Positions 8,700 to 17,360 of a stretch of DNA of 64,000 nt are shown here, one piece after another. Source of the DNA: Streptomyces qaidamensis (GTDB taxonomy: Bacteria > Actinomycetota > Actinomycetes > Streptomycetales > Streptomycetaceae). A program made the position numbers and the translations under genes. The stretch spans positions 434,001-498,000 of the forward strand of contig NZ_CP015098.1 in assembly GCF_001611795.1 (NCBI RefSeq), read 5' to 3'. Numbering within the stretch: the first letter of the stretch is position 1; the number at the start of each line of letters is the position of its first letter. Below the pieces are notes generated by a model, which made no database searches, was not told where the DNA came from, and saw nothing but the letters and a program-made list of their open reading frames with translations.

Positions 8700-9554
8700 A
8701 TGACCGTCTGTTCCGATGTCGTGGCCCGGCTCACCGGACGGGCGGTCAGCGATGCGAGACCGCTGTCGGTGGCTCTCACCGAGGTCACTCTCGACGACGG
8801 GCGGGTCGTGGTCGTCAAGCGGTCAGCCGAACCGGGGGCGGCGCGGGCCGAGGCGGCGGGGCTGCGGTGGCTGGCCGCCGCCGGCAGCGTGCCGCTGCCG
8901 GGCGTGCACGGGCACGAGGAGGGCCGGCTGGTCATCGACCGCATTGCGCAGGGGCGGCCGAGCCGGGAGGCGGCCGTGCGGTTCGGCCGGGACCTTGCGG
9001 CGCTGCACGCCGCCGGGGCGCCCGCGTTCGGGGCGTCGCCACCGGGCGGGCCGGTGGACGCGTACATCGGGCTCGCGCCGATGCGCAACGAGCGGGGCAC
9101 CGACTGGCCGCCCTGGTACGCCGAGCAGCGCGTGCTGCCCTATCTGCGGCGGGCGGTCGACCAGGGCACGGTCCTGGCCGGTGAGGCGGCCGTCGTGGAG
9201 CGTCTGTGCGAGCGGCTGCCCGCGCTGGCGGGGCCGGCCGAGCCGCCCGCGCGGCTGCACGGCGACCTGTGGAGCGGCAATGTGCTGTGGGCGGCCGACG
9301 GACGGGTGTGGCTGATCGACCCGGCCGCGCACGGCGGGCACCGGGAGACGGATCTGGCGATGCTGCGCCTGTTCGGCTGTCCGCATCTGGAGCGGGTGCT
9401 GGACGGCTACCAGGAGGTGGCGCCGCTCGCGGACGGCTGGGCGGGCCGCGTCGGCGTGCACCAGCTGTTCCCGCTGCTGGTGCACGCCGTGCTGTTCGGC
9501 CGGGACTACGCGGAACAGGCCCTCGCGGTGGCCCGTTCGGCCCGGGAGGGGTGA
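8700..9554 (+). CDS. Fructosamine kinase family protein
   Basis: A 284-residue aminoglycoside-phosphotransferase-like kinase. The ATP-binding Lys is in VVVVKRSAEPG, the catalytic loop is HGDLWSGNVLW (H187, D189), and the metal-binding Asp is in WLIDPAAHGGHRETDLAM. The HGDLWSGN...DPA pattern is typical of bacterial fructosamine-3-kinase homologues (YniA type), which phosphorylate sugar adducts on amines and so aid protein deglycation. An AAGGAG lies 5 nt before the ATG. It converges on the catalase gene; the two stop codons share a hairpin. Confidence 0.9.
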   Translation: MTVCSDVVARLTGRAVSDARPLSVALTEVTLDDGRVVVVKRSAEPGAARAEAAGLRWLAAAGSVPLPGVHGHEEGRLVIDRIAQGRPSREAAVRFGRDLAALHAAGAPAFGASPPGGPVDAYIGLAPMRNERGTDWPPWYAEQRVLPYLRRAVDQGTVLAGEAAVVERLCERLPALAGPAEPPARLHGDLWSGNVLWAADGRVWLIDPAAHGGHRETDLAMLRLFGCPHLERVLDGYQEVAPLADGWAGRVGVHQLFPLLVHAVLFGRDYAEQALAVARSAREG

Positions 9555-9570
9555 CCCGTCAGCGGGTCAC
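9551..9570. terminator. Bidirectional hairpin spanning two convergent stop codons
   Basis: A perfect 8-bp stem (GTGACCCG / CGGGTCAC) with a 4-nt loop covers both the TGA of the kinase gene and the TGA of the catalase gene. There is no T-run on either side, as is common for Streptomyces terminators. Seen directly; the termination function is inferred. Confidence 0.65.
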
Positions 9571-11217
9571 GACGTGCCGTTCGTCGGGGACGCAGTGGGT
9601 CATCGTGAGGCCCTCCACGTCGCGCGGCTCGTTCTTGCCGAGGTTGGCGAGGCGTTCGCGGTCCTCGTCCGTGAGGTCCTGGCTCGCCAGTGGCTCCAGT
9701 CCGGCCACGTCCTCCGGGCCGATGCCGAGTCCTTCGCCGACCCGCAGACCGAGGTCGTTCTCGACGAGCAGGAAGTGCCAGACCATGCGCTCCTGGATCG
9801 CCCGGTCGCACTGAGACAGTTGACCGATGAAGTTCTTCACCAGATCCTCGCGCTCCCAGTCCTCCAGCAGCAGGTAGCGCTGCCCGGCCTGGAGGTAGTC
9901 GTTGGTGCGGGGGATGCGCTTGCGGGTGAGCCGGCCGGTGATCTCGGGACCCTGCTCGTCGTGGGTCGGGTACCGCGCCTCGCGCAGGCCGCCGGTGATC
10001 GACGGCTCGTAGTTGACGTGCGGGTTCTCGCCCCCGCCGTCCACGTGGTAGGCCATCTGGCCGTCGCGCTGGTTGGTGCGCACGTCCGCGTTCTTGGCCT
10101 GGTTGACGGGGAGCTGCAGGTAGTTGGGGCCGACCCGGTAGCGCTGGGTGTCGCTGTAGGAGAAGGTCCGGCCGATGAGCATCTTGTCGTCGGAGAAGTC
10201 CAGGCCGTCGACGAGGACGCCGGTGCCGAAGGAGATCTGCTCGTTCTCGGCGAAGAAGTCCTGCGGCATCCTGTCGAGCACCATCCGGCCCACCGGCTTC
10301 GGCGGGAAGTCCTGCTCGGGCCAGGTCTTGGTGTCGTCCAGGGGGTCGAAGTCGAGCTCCGGGTGGTCGTGGTCGTCCATCATCTGGACGAGCAGCTCCC
10401 ACTCCGGGTGGTCACCGCGGGCGACCGCCTCGTACAGGTCCTTGGTGGCGTGGCCGAGGGTGTCGGCCTGGACGTTGGCCGCGTCTTCCTCGGTCATGCT
10501 GCGTACGCCCTGCTTGGGCATCCAGTGGTACTTGACGAGCTTGGTGTCGCCGTCGGGGTTCACCCACTTGTACGTGTTGACACCGAAGCCCTGCATGTGG
10601 CGGTAGTCGGCGGGTATGCCGCGCGGGCTGAACAGGTTGACCAGCATGTGCATCGCCTCGGGCGTCTGCGACATGAAGTCGAAGATGCGGCCCGGCTGCT
10701 GTTCGAAGGTCACCGGGTCCGGCTTGAGGGCGTGGATGACGTCCGGGAACTTGATGGCGTCGCGGATGAAGAAGACACCCAGGTTGTTGCCGACCAGGTC
10801 CCAGTTGCCGTCCTCGGTGTAGAACTTGACGGCGAAACCACGCGGGTCGCGGGCCGCCTCGGAGGAGTCGCGGCCGCCGATGACGGTGGAGAAGCGGACG
10901 GCGACATCCGTGCGTTTGCCGCGCTCCTGGAACAGCCTGGCCCGGGTGTAGCGGCTGATGGGCTCGTCGCCCCAGGTGCCGTAGGCCTCGAAGTGGCCGT
11001 AGGCGGTGACGCCGCGGGCGTGCACGACGCGCTCGGGGATGCGCTCCCGGTCGAAGTGGCTGATCTTCTCCAGGAGCTGGTAGTTCTCCAGCGTGGCGGG
11101 GCCGCGGGCGCCGACCGTGCGCTGGTTCTGGTTGTCGTAGACCGGATGGCCCTGGCGGTTGGTGAGTACCTTGCGGTCGTCGCCCGGAGCGGGGCCGGTA
11201 CCGGATACGTCCGTCAT
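9559..11217 (-). CDS. katA: Monofunctional haem catalase
   Basis: A 552-residue catalase that breaks down hydrogen peroxide. The distal His is H66 in [12 protein letters not shown], the catalytic Asn is N144 in [13 protein letters not shown], and the proximal haem-ligand Tyr is Y354 in [16 protein letters not shown]. The length is slightly above the small-subunit class (about 480-500) because of a long C-terminal tail rich in acidic residues. No signal peptide is present, so the enzyme should be cytosolic. The start ATG is the only sensible one before [14 protein letters not shown]. The upstream 105 bp shows no clear operator. The symbol katA is by homology; Streptomyces carries several catalases. 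Confidence 0.95.
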   Translation of the reverse strand: MTDVSGTGPAPGDDRKVLTNRQGHPVYDNQNQRTVGARGPATLENYQLLEKISHFDRERIPERVVHARGVTAYGHFEAYGTWGDEPISRYTRARLFQERGKRTDVAVRFSTVIGGRDSSEAARDPRGFAVKFYTEDGNWDLVGNNLGVFFIRDAIKFPDVIHALKPDPVTFEQQPGRIFDFMSQTPEAMHMLVNLFSPRGIPADYRHMQGFGVNTYKWVNPDGDTKLVKYHWMPKQGVRSMTEEDAANVQADTLGHATKDLYEAVARGDHPEWELLVQMMDDHDHPELDFDPLDDTKTWPEQDFPPKPVGRMVLDRMPQDFFAENEQISFGTGVLVDGLDFSDDKMLIGRTFSYSDTQRYRVGPNYLQLPVNQAKNADVRTNQRDGQMAYHVDGGGENPHVNYEPSITGGLREARYPTHDEQGPEITGRLTRKRIPRTNDYLQAGQRYLLLEDWEREDLVKNFIGQLSQCDRAIQERMVWHFLLVENDLGLRVGEGLGIGPEDVAGLEPLASQDLTDEDRERLANLGKNEPRDVEGLTMTHCVPDERHVVTR

Positions 11218-11322
11218 GTGCGTGGGCTCCTTCGGCTCGTGACCGGCGCCGGCCGGGCCGGTGCCGTGAGCAACCGCCCGGCCGGTCCTGGCGGGACGGG
11301 CCGGGTACCCGCAACCGCGGGG

Positions 11323-11655
11323 TCACTCACGTCCACGTGACCCGGCGCGCCACTCCCGGCGGAGGGAACCCATGTCAGCGAGGAGGGCGGGCCGGCCCTC
11401 ACCGTAGGTGACGACGGCCGCGTACACCGTGTCCACGGCCGCCCGGAGCGGGTCGGGTTCGGCGGCGCCGCTCACGGCGGGGAGGGCCACGTGCGGTTGC
11501 GAGATACGCAGGGACGGACCCGGCGGCCCGAAGCCGACGAGCATGCCGTACCGGCCGGTTCCGGGGCGGGCGGTGGGCCCGTAGCTGTCCGGGTCGCCGT
11601 GGACGTGGATCTGCCCGTAGTGCACATGGGCCTCTTCCCCGACCGGCCTGCGCAC
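11323..11655 (-). CDS. Small hypothetical protein
   Basis: A 110-residue protein starting VRRPVGEEAHVHYGQIHVHG, with a Gly/Pro-rich middle and a helical C-terminus ending REWRAGSRGRE. I do not recognise the family. The GTG at 11655 is chosen because AAGGAG lies 6 nt upstream; the frame is also open further upstream but without a ribosome-binding site. It is divergent from the P-loop kinase gene that starts 95 bp away, so the two may share a control region. Confidence 0.6.
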   Translation of the reverse strand: MRRPVGEEAHVHYGQIHVHGDPDSYGPTARPGTGRYGMLVGFGPPGPSLRISQPHVALPAVSGAAEPDPLRAAVDTVYAAVVTYGEGRPALLADMGSLRREWRAGSRGRE

Positions 11656-11750
11656 GATCAACTCCTTCTCGCCCGGGGATGCGATGGTGGACTGCCGGCA
11701 TCGTGGCGTCCGCCACTGACAACGGGGCCGGGCCACAGGAGGGGCGAAGC

Positions 11751-12362
11751 GTGCGGCACGTCTACTGGATCGGGGGCGGGAGCGGCGCGGGCAAGTCCAC
11801 GATCGCCCGCCGGCTGGCCGGCCGGCACGGCTGGCGTCTCTACGCGACCGACGATGTGATGGCGGATCACGCGCGTCGGACCACCGCCGCGGAGGCGCCC
11901 CTCCTGCACGCGTTCATGGCCATGGACATGGACGAGCGATGGCTCCGCCGGTCCCCTCGGACCATGCTCGACACGTTCCACTGGTTCCGGGGCGAGGCCT
12001 TCGGTTTGATCGTCGAGGATCTCGCGCGGATGCCCAGGGAGACGCCTGTCGTCGTCGAGGGATTCCGCCTGCTGCCGCACCTGGTGGAGCCGCTCACCGA
12101 GCCCGGACACGCCGTCTGGCTGCTGCCCACACCGGAATTCCGCCGGGCCGCGTTCAGGAGCCGTGCCGCATCCGAGGGGAGTTTCACCCAGCGGACCGGT
12201 GATCCGCTGCGGGCGGAGCACAACATCGCCGTCCGGGACGCCCTGTTCACCGAGCGGCTGCACGAGGAGACCGCGCGCCTGGGGCTGCCCGCCCTCACCG
12301 TGGACGGCACGCTGACGGAGGACGAACTCGCCGAGCGGGTCAGCGAGATCTTCCGGCTCTGA
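11751..12362 (+). CDS. P-loop nucleotide kinase-like protein
   Basis: A 203-residue AAA_33/zeta-toxin-like P-loop protein. Walker A is GGSGAGKS at residues 9-16. It is followed by WRLYATDDVMADH, where an acidic substrate-binding residue follows the second strand, and VVVEGFRLLPHLV, a Walker-B-like strand. Such proteins phosphorylate small molecules (nucleotides, antibiotics or amino sugars). The substrate is unknown. The GTG start is supported by AGGAGGGG 7-14 nt upstream. It is single-gene, divergent from a small hypothetical gene and ends at a hairpin terminator. Confidence 0.8.
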   Translation: MRHVYWIGGGSGAGKSTIARRLAGRHGWRLYATDDVMADHARRTTAAEAPLLHAFMAMDMDERWLRRSPRTMLDTFHWFRGEAFGLIVEDLARMPRETPVVVEGFRLLPHLVEPLTEPGHAVWLLPTPEFRRAAFRSRAASEGSFTQRTGDPLRAEHNIAVRDALFTERLHEETARLGLPALTVDGTLTEDELAERVSEIFRL

Positions 12363-12404
12363 GGCTCAGAAGTTCTGACACGGAGGCTCTGACACGGAGG
12401 AAGC

Positions 12405-12425
12405 CCGGACCCCCGCGGGGTCCGG
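12405..12425. terminator. Hairpin between convergent genes
   Basis: A perfect 9-bp stem (CCGGACCCC / GGGGTCCGG) with a CGC loop lies in the 84-bp gap between two convergent stop codons, so it could serve both strands. Just before it, a 14-bp unit (TCTGACACGGAGGC) occurs almost twice in tandem at 12374-12400. Confidence 0.7.
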
Positions 12426-12446
12426 ACCTTCGGGGGCCGGTGAGCC

Positions 12447-12683
12447 TCAGCCTCCGTCGAGGCGGGCGCGCAGCAGTCCCTTGCCCAGTTCGGCGCCCTT
12501 GCGGCTGTCCGCCTGGGCCTTGCGGAACAGGTCCGCGACCTCGGTGTCCTTGGCGCGCTCCGCGTCCTGGATGTAGCTCTCCAGGCGCAGGGCATTGTCC
12601 AGGCACGCCTCGACATACCAGATCAGGTTGTAGTCCTTGTCCTGCGTACCGGTCACACCGCCGGTCTCCGATCCACTGCTCAT
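12447..12683 (-). CDS. Small conserved-looking hypothetical protein
   Basis: A 78-residue hydrophilic, charged helical protein. It begins MSSGSETGGVTGTQDKDYN, then LIWYVEACLDNALRLESYIQ and ADLFRKAQADSRKGAELG. AAGGAGG precedes the ATG at good spacing, which makes it a convincing gene despite its size. No known domain is recognised. It is the only leftward gene between the P-loop kinase and the conservon. Role unknown. Confidence 0.75.
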   Translation of the reverse strand: MSSGSETGGVTGTQDKDYNLIWYVEACLDNALRLESYIQDAERAKDTEVADLFRKAQADSRKGAELGKGLLRARLDGG

Positions 12684-13014
12684 GCGGGCCTCCTTATCGC
12701 GGAGCGGACCTCTTCAGGCGCCGGACGGGTACCCCTCCTCCTGTGGGGCACACAGTCGATTCCGGTCACAGGCGGTGACGGCGGGATCACGGTCACGGGC
12801 GTCGGACGGTCAGACCCGTACGCATCATCAACTGCCCTCTCCTGTACGGCAATTAGGACACTTACCTCGGAAACCCCCAGACGCCGGTCACTTTCGGAAC
12901 GAAGTGGCGCGACACCGTGCGAGACCGGTCGATGACGGTGTGTACTGTGCTGCGGGGCTCTCACCAGAGCACCTCGAACCCGCCCCTGCCCGACTCCCTC
13001 CTGGAATCGACTCG
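12684..13014. other. Intergenic control region upstream of the conservon
   Basis: This 331-bp stretch between divergent genes holds no convincing coding frame. It is locally less GC-rich around 12840-12960 and likely contains the promoters of both the small leftward gene and the cvn operon. I could not pick a confident -35/-10 pair. No tRNA or strong inverted repeat is visible. Confidence 0.5.
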
Positions 13015-14310
13015 ATGATCGAAGTACCGGACCTGGCTGTCGGCGCCCTCGCCCTCGGCACACTGTCCGCGTTCGCCCTCGGCGGCGGCCTGCTGCGCTC
13101 ACGGCGGCAACTGGCCGCGCAGCGCGCCAAGACGGTCGCACTGCGGGCCCAACTCGAAGGGACGTCGCGGGCGTTCACTTCCGAGGTCGAGCATCTGGCG
13201 GCGCGGCGGGTGCCCGCCGCGGCCCGGCAGGCCGCACATTCCCACGTCACCGAGCCCGGCCCGCTGAACCCGCAGCTGGCCGGTTCGCCGCTGGGTTCCG
13301 CCCTGGAGCAGGTCCTGAAGGGCCTGCACGCCGAGCTGGCCGCGCAGCGCACCCGGATCGACGCGGCGGCGCAGGCCGGGATGCGCGGGGCCACCCGGGA
13401 GATCCAGGCGGCGCTGTACCGGTTGCAGGACGCCCTGCGCGGACTGCAGCAGCGCTACGACGACCCCGAGCTGGCCCAGACCCTGTTCGAGCTGGACCAC
13501 GAGAACGAGCAGTCGCTGCGGCGCGCCCAGATCGCCGCGGTGGTGTGCGGGGCCTGGGTGGGGCTCGCCCGGGAGGAATCCCACCTCGTGGACGCGGTGA
13601 CGGGAGGTCAGGCCCGGCTCGCGGGCTACCGGCGCGTCCGGGTCAGCAACCACCTCGCGGCCGGTACGGCTCTGGTGTCGCACGCCGTCGAGCCGGTCGC
13701 CATCATCGTCGCCGAGCTCCTCGACAACGCGCTGCGGCACTCCGCGCCCGACACGGAGGTCGTGGTCAATCTGGAGGCGGTCCACCACGGGGTGTGCGTC
13801 ACCGTGGATGACGCAGGCCTGGGCATGACGCAGGACGAGCGCGCCCGGGCCCAGCGGATGGTCGCCGGTTCGGACCCGATCCTGCTGACCGAGCTCGGCG
13901 ACCCGCCGCGCATGGGGCTGGCGGCCGTCGGCCAGCTGACCCGGCAGTTCGATCTGAGCGTGGACCTGACCTCCCCGTCGCCGTACGGAGGAGTCCGGGC
14001 GGTGCTGCGGGTGGACAGCCATCTGCTGACGCGGATCGACCCCGAGGAACTGCCTCCGGCCGCCAGCGCCCCGCGTACGACCCGGAGGGCGGCGGTGCGG
14101 GACGCCGGAAGCGGTTCCGACGGGCCCCACGCGTCCCACGTTCCGGGCCCCGGCCCGTCCGACCCGCACCCCACCCCGCGATCCGCCCCCTTCGGCCTCC
14201 GCCCCTCGCCAAGCCCCGCCCCGCCCGGACCCCCCGACACCCCGGCCCGCCCCGGCCGCCCCAGCCGTCCCGCCGCACGCACCCGAATCCGCCCCGGCCG
14301 ACGCCCCTGA
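13015..14310 (+). CDS. cvnA: Conservon sensor ATPase (CvnA-like), C-terminal tail out of frame
   Basis: Begins with one membrane segment (LAVGALALGTLSAFALGGG), then a coiled region, then a HATPase domain with ELLDNALRHS near residue 235 and DDAGLGM. Conservon A proteins are membrane-linked histidine-kinase-like ATPases that work with the roadblock, DUF742 and GTPase partners encoded next. This frame ends at residue 431 within a Pro-rich stretch. The normal basic/acidic tail continues in the +1 frame up to a TGA that overlaps the ATG of the next gene. A single extra base between about 14060 and 14290 explains this; the C6 run at 14230-14235 is one candidate. The catalytic part is complete, so the protein may still work. 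Confidence 0.85.
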   Translation: MIEVPDLAVGALALGTLSAFALGGGLLRSRRQLAAQRAKTVALRAQLEGTSRAFTSEVEHLAARRVPAAARQAAHSHVTEPGPLNPQLAGSPLGSALEQVLKGLHAELAAQRTRIDAAAQAGMRGATREIQAALYRLQDALRGLQQRYDDPELAQTLFELDHENEQSLRRAQIAAVVCGAWVGLAREESHLVDAVTGGQARLAGYRRVRVSNHLAAGTALVSHAVEPVAIIVAELLDNALRHSAPDTEVVVNLEAVHHGVCVTVDDAGLGMTQDERARAQRMVAGSDPILLTELGDPPRMGLAAVGQLTRQFDLSVDLTSPSPYGGVRAVLRVDSHLLTRIDPEELPPAASAPRTTRRAAVRDAGSGSDGPHASHVPGPGPSDPHPTPRSAPFGLRPSPSPAPPGPPDTPARPGRPSRPAARTRIRPGRRP

Positions 14311-14746
14311 CGCCCCTGACGGCTCCGAGGACTCGGCCGGATCCGAGCCGGCCGCCGCGTCGCACAGGCCCGGGCCGCCTCCCCCCGCCACAAGCCACGA
14401 TCACGGCTACGGCAGGGAGCAGGACGCCGACGCCCCGGCCGCCGTCGGCCACCACGGCCCGCGGGAGAGCGGCGGCCTCCCCCAGCGGCGCCGCCGCGGC
14501 CGCTCCACGGCTCCGGCCGGTCCCGCCGCGGCCGAAGGCGCGCCACAGCGCCGCCCCCGCCGCCCGGAGGAGTCCGCCGCCGCCCTCGGTGCCCTCCAGT
14601 CGGGCACCGCGGCGGCGCGGTTCGCCGCCGGGTCGAACACCGGCGCCGTCCCAGCCGTACCTGAGGGTAGTCCGGCCGCGACCACGGCCGACCCGGCGTC
14701 CGAGGACGCCCACAGCAACGACGACGAAGGGGGAACGGCTCGATGA
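14311..14746 (+). other. Out-of-frame continuation of the cvnA C-terminal tail
   Basis: No separate gene is visible here. The forward frame shifted by one base from cvnA is open throughout and encodes a tail with PQRRRRGRSTAPAG and ends HSNDDEGGTAR, as in conservon sensor proteins. Its stop codon overlaps the next ATG (ATGA), the normal junction in cvn operons. With the shift repaired, CvnA would have 576 residues. Confidence 0.75.
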
Positions 14747-15165
14747 CCAGCCGCGCAGCGGGGGACACGGCATGGGTGCTCGAACCGGTTCTGGAGGTGC
14801 CGCACGTCGTGGCCGCCGCCCTGCTCACCCGGGACGGACTCGTCACCGGCTACACCGACGCGCTGTCACGGCCGTCGGCCGAGCGGGTCGCGGCGATCAC
14901 CAGCACCGTGCAGGGCGCCTGCCGTACCGCGGCCGCGGCGTTCGCCGACACCGACCGGGCCGAGATCCGGCAGGTCGTCATCGAGTCGGACCACGGCTAT
15001 GTGCTCATCGTGCCGACGGACCACGGCACCTGCGTCGCCGCGTACGGCGATCCCGAGGTGCGGCTGGACCTGCTCGCCCACCGGGTGCACTCGCAGGTGG
15101 CGCGGCTGGGCGAGAAGGCCATGGCCGCCGGGCCCCGAGGTGCCGACGGCGACACGCCGGCATGA
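14743..15165 (+). CDS. cvnB: Roadblock/LC7 domain protein (CvnB-like)
   Basis: A 140-residue protein with the roadblock/LC7 fold: LEVPHVVAAALLTRDGLVTG forms the first strands and YVLIVPTDHGTCVAAYGDP the later ones. In conservons this protein is the second component of a membrane-associated, heterotrimeric-G-protein-like complex and binds the small GTPase. It overlaps the next gene by 4 nt. Length and position are typical. Confidence 0.92.
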   Translation: MTSRAAGDTAWVLEPVLEVPHVVAAALLTRDGLVTGYTDALSRPSAERVAAITSTVQGACRTAAAAFADTDRAEIRQVVIESDHGYVLIVPTDHGTCVAAYGDPEVRLDLLAHRVHSQVARLGEKAMAAGPRGADGDTPA

Positions 15166-15524
15166 CGGGCCGCCGTGGCGGCCGGCCCCTGGTTCCCGCG
15201 TACCTGTCCACCGGCGGGGTGGCGCGGCCCAGCCGTGCCCATCTGGAGCGGCTGTCCGTCCTCACCGGCAGCGGTGAGCCGGCCCCCGCGGAACTGCCCG
15301 CCGCCCAGGCGGCCCTGCTGGAGGAGCTGGAGTACGGGTCGCTGACGGTGCTGGAGGCCGCCGCCCTGCTGCGGCTGCCCGTCTCCGCGGTGCTCGTGCT
15401 GGCCGCCGGCCTCCTCGACCGCGGCCTGGTACTGGCCCGCGCTCCTATCCCGCCCGCCCGGCGCTTTGACCCCGACCTGCTGAAGAGAGTGGCCGATGGC
15501 CTGCGCGACCTCAAGCACCGTTGA
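15162..15524 (+). CDS. cvnC: DUF742 protein (CvnC-like)
   Basis: A 120-residue DUF742 protein: RPLVPAYLSTGGVARPSR at the start, EYGSLTVLEAAALLRLPVSA as a winged-helix-like middle, and RRFDPDLLKRVADGLRDLKHR at the end. It is the third conservon component. It starts by ATGA overlap with cvnB and its 3' end overlaps the GTPase gene by 29 nt, as commonly seen in cvn operons. Confidence 0.93.
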   Translation: MTGRRGGRPLVPAYLSTGGVARPSRAHLERLSVLTGSGEPAPAELPAAQAALLEELEYGSLTVLEAAALLRLPVSAVLVLAAGLLDRGLVLARAPIPPARRFDPDLLKRVADGLRDLKHR

Positions 15525-16125
15525 CGACCGGCCCGGCGGTGCGGACGTCCATCTCCCCGACACCGCCCAGGACTTGGTGAAGATCCTGATCGCGGGGCCG
15601 TTCGGGGTGGGCAAGACCACCCTGATCCGCTCCGTCTCCGAGATCCGCCCGCTGCACACGGAGGAGCAGCTCACCGAGGCGTCCGCGCAGGTCGACGATC
15701 TCTCCGGCGTACGGGACAAGTCGACCACCACGGTCGCCATCGACTTCGGCCGGATCAGCCTGCCGGGCGGCGTCGTGCTGTACCTGTTCGGCACCCCGGG
15801 CCAGGAGCGGTTCCGGCCGCTGTGGGACGACATCGCCTACGGGGCGCTCGGCGCGCTCGTGCTGGTCGACGCCCGCCGGATCGACGCCTCGTTCGACGTG
15901 CTGGGGCTGGTGGAGGAGACCGGACTGCCGTACGCGGTCGCGTTCAACAGCTTCCCGGACGCCCCCCGCCACCACACGCCCGAGCAGTTGCGCGCCGCCC
16001 TGGACCTGGAACCCACCACCCCGATGGTGACCTGCGACGCGCGGGAGGCGGACTCGTCGGTCGACGCCCTGCTCGCGCTGGTGCAGCACCTGATCGACCA
16101 AGACCCTCCCCCGGAGCCCCGGTGA
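15496..16125 (+). CDS. cvnD: Conservon small GTPase (CvnD-like)
   Basis: A 209-residue GTP-binding protein. The P-loop is GPFGVGKTT near residues 34-42, the switch region holds STTTVAIDFGRI, and the G3 motif appears as LFGTPGQERF, with the Gln one or two positions after the Gly as in Ras-like proteins. The fourth conservon member, it is thought to act as the G-protein switch of the complex. Its stop overlaps the GTG start of the first P450 (GTGA), so the P450 pair belongs to the same transcript. Confidence 0.94.
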   Translation: MACATSSTVDDRPGGADVHLPDTAQDLVKILIAGPFGVGKTTLIRSVSEIRPLHTEEQLTEASAQVDDLSGVRDKSTTTVAIDFGRISLPGGVVLYLFGTPGQERFRPLWDDIAYGALGALVLVDARRIDASFDVLGLVEETGLPYAVAFNSFPDAPRHHTPEQLRAALDLEPTTPMVTCDAREADSSVDALLALVQHLIDQDPPPEPR

Positions 16126-17360
16126 CCCACCCCTCCCCCGCCGAGCAGGCCTTCTCCCTCGCCGCGCCCGTCCGCCTGTGGGAGGACGGCTTCGCCCGCG
16201 CCCCCCACCCCTACTACGCCGCCCTGCGCGCCCACGGTCCGGTCGGCTGGGCGGAACTGGCGCCCGGTGTCCCGGCGTACGTCGTCACCGACCGTCGGGC
16301 GGCACTGGACCTGCTGCACGACACGGAGACGTTCTCGCACGATCCCCGGCCGTGGGAGGCGACCGTCCCCGACGACTCGCCGGTGCTGGGCATGATGCGC
16401 TGGCGGCCCAACACCCTGTTCGCCGACGGGGGCGCCCACCTGCGCTACCGCACCTCGCTCATCGACGCCTTCGACCTGGTGGAGCCGCACGATCTGCGGG
16501 CCCGGGTGCACCGGGCGGTGCACCTGCTGGTGAGCCGGATCGGGCCGCGCGGCGAGGCCGACCTGGTGGGCGAGTTCACCCGGCCGCTGATGGCGCTGGT
16601 GTTCAACAGCCTGTTCGGGCTGCCGGACAGCGCGAGCGACCGGCTCAACGCCGCGCTGGGCAAGCTGATCGAGGGCGGCGCCCAGGCGGCGCAGGGCGAG
16701 GCGGAGTTCGGCGGGTACGTGCTGGAGCTGATCGCCGCCAAGACCGAGCGGCGCGGCGACGACCTGCCGAGCTGGCTGCTGGACCACCCGGCGGGGCTGA
16801 CCCCCGAGGAGGTCACCTGGCAGGTGTTCCTCACCCTCGGCGCGGGGCACGAGCCGACGGCCAACCTGGTGTCCAACGCGCTGTCCCGGATCCTCGGCAA
16901 CCCGGCCTACTACTCGACGCTGACCAGCGGCGCCCGCCCGGTGACGGACGCGGTGCTGGAGGTCCTGCACCACGAGACGCCGCTCGCCAACTACGGCATC
17001 CACTACGCCCGTACGCCCGTCACCTTCCACGGGGCCTGGATCAGGGCCGCTGTCCCGGTGGTGATCTCCTACGGAGCGCTCGCCGAGGCGGCCGAGCGGG
17101 AGCCCGGGGCGAGCCGGCACCGGTCCGACGCCTCGCACCTGTCCTGGTCGGCGGGCCCGCACGCCTGCCCGGTCAAGCAGCACACCCTGCTCATCGCCAC
17201 CGAGGCGATCGAACGGCTCACCCAGTGGCTGCCCGACCTCGAACCCGTGCTGCCGCGCGAGCGCCTGACGTGGCGGCCCGGTCCGTTCCACCGTTCGCTG
17301 ACGGCGCTGCCCGTCCGTTTCAGCCCCCGCACCCCCGACCAGCCAGGAGGCCGACCGTGA
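16122..17360 (+). CDS. Cytochrome P450, CYP157-like, without ExxR motif
   Basis: A 412-residue P450. The haem-ligand loop is WSAGPHACPV, with Cys349. The I-helix has LTLGAGHEPTANL. The K-helix reads EVLHHETPLANYG, so the position of the usual ExxR Arg is H283 (E280-V-L-H283). Loss of ExxR is a described property of the CYP157 family, which occurs beside conservons and next to CYP154 genes, exactly as here. The substrate is unknown. The GTG start is fixed by overlap with the cvnD stop. Confidence 0.9.
   Translation: MTHPSPAEQAFSLAAPVRLWEDGFARAPHPYYAALRAHGPVGWAELAPGVPAYVVTDRRAALDLLHDTETFSHDPRPWEATVPDDSPVLGMMRWRPNTLFADGGAHLRYRTSLIDAFDLVEPHDLRARVHRAVHLLVSRIGPRGEADLVGEFTRPLMALVFNSLFGLPDSASDRLNAALGKLIEGGAQAAQGEAEFGGYVLELIAAKTERRGDDLPSWLLDHPAGLTPEEVTWQVFLTLGAGHEPTANLVSNALSRILGNPAYYSTLTSGARPVTDAVLEVLHHETPLANYGIHYARTPVTFHGAWIRAAVPVVISYGALAEAAEREPGASRHRSDASHLSWSAGPHACPVKQHTLLIATEAIERLTQWLPDLEPVLPRERLTWRPGPFHRSLTALPVRFSPRTPDQPGGRP

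Noticed and set aside
9574..11340. 588-codon forward frame opposite catalase
   Set aside because: Mirror of the catalase gene; Val/Asp/Leu-rich composition is an artefact of the third-codon-position bias.
12374..12400. 14-bp unit (TCTGACACGGAGGC) nearly twice in tandem
   Set aside because: Too short and isolated to claim function; likely slippage next to a terminator.
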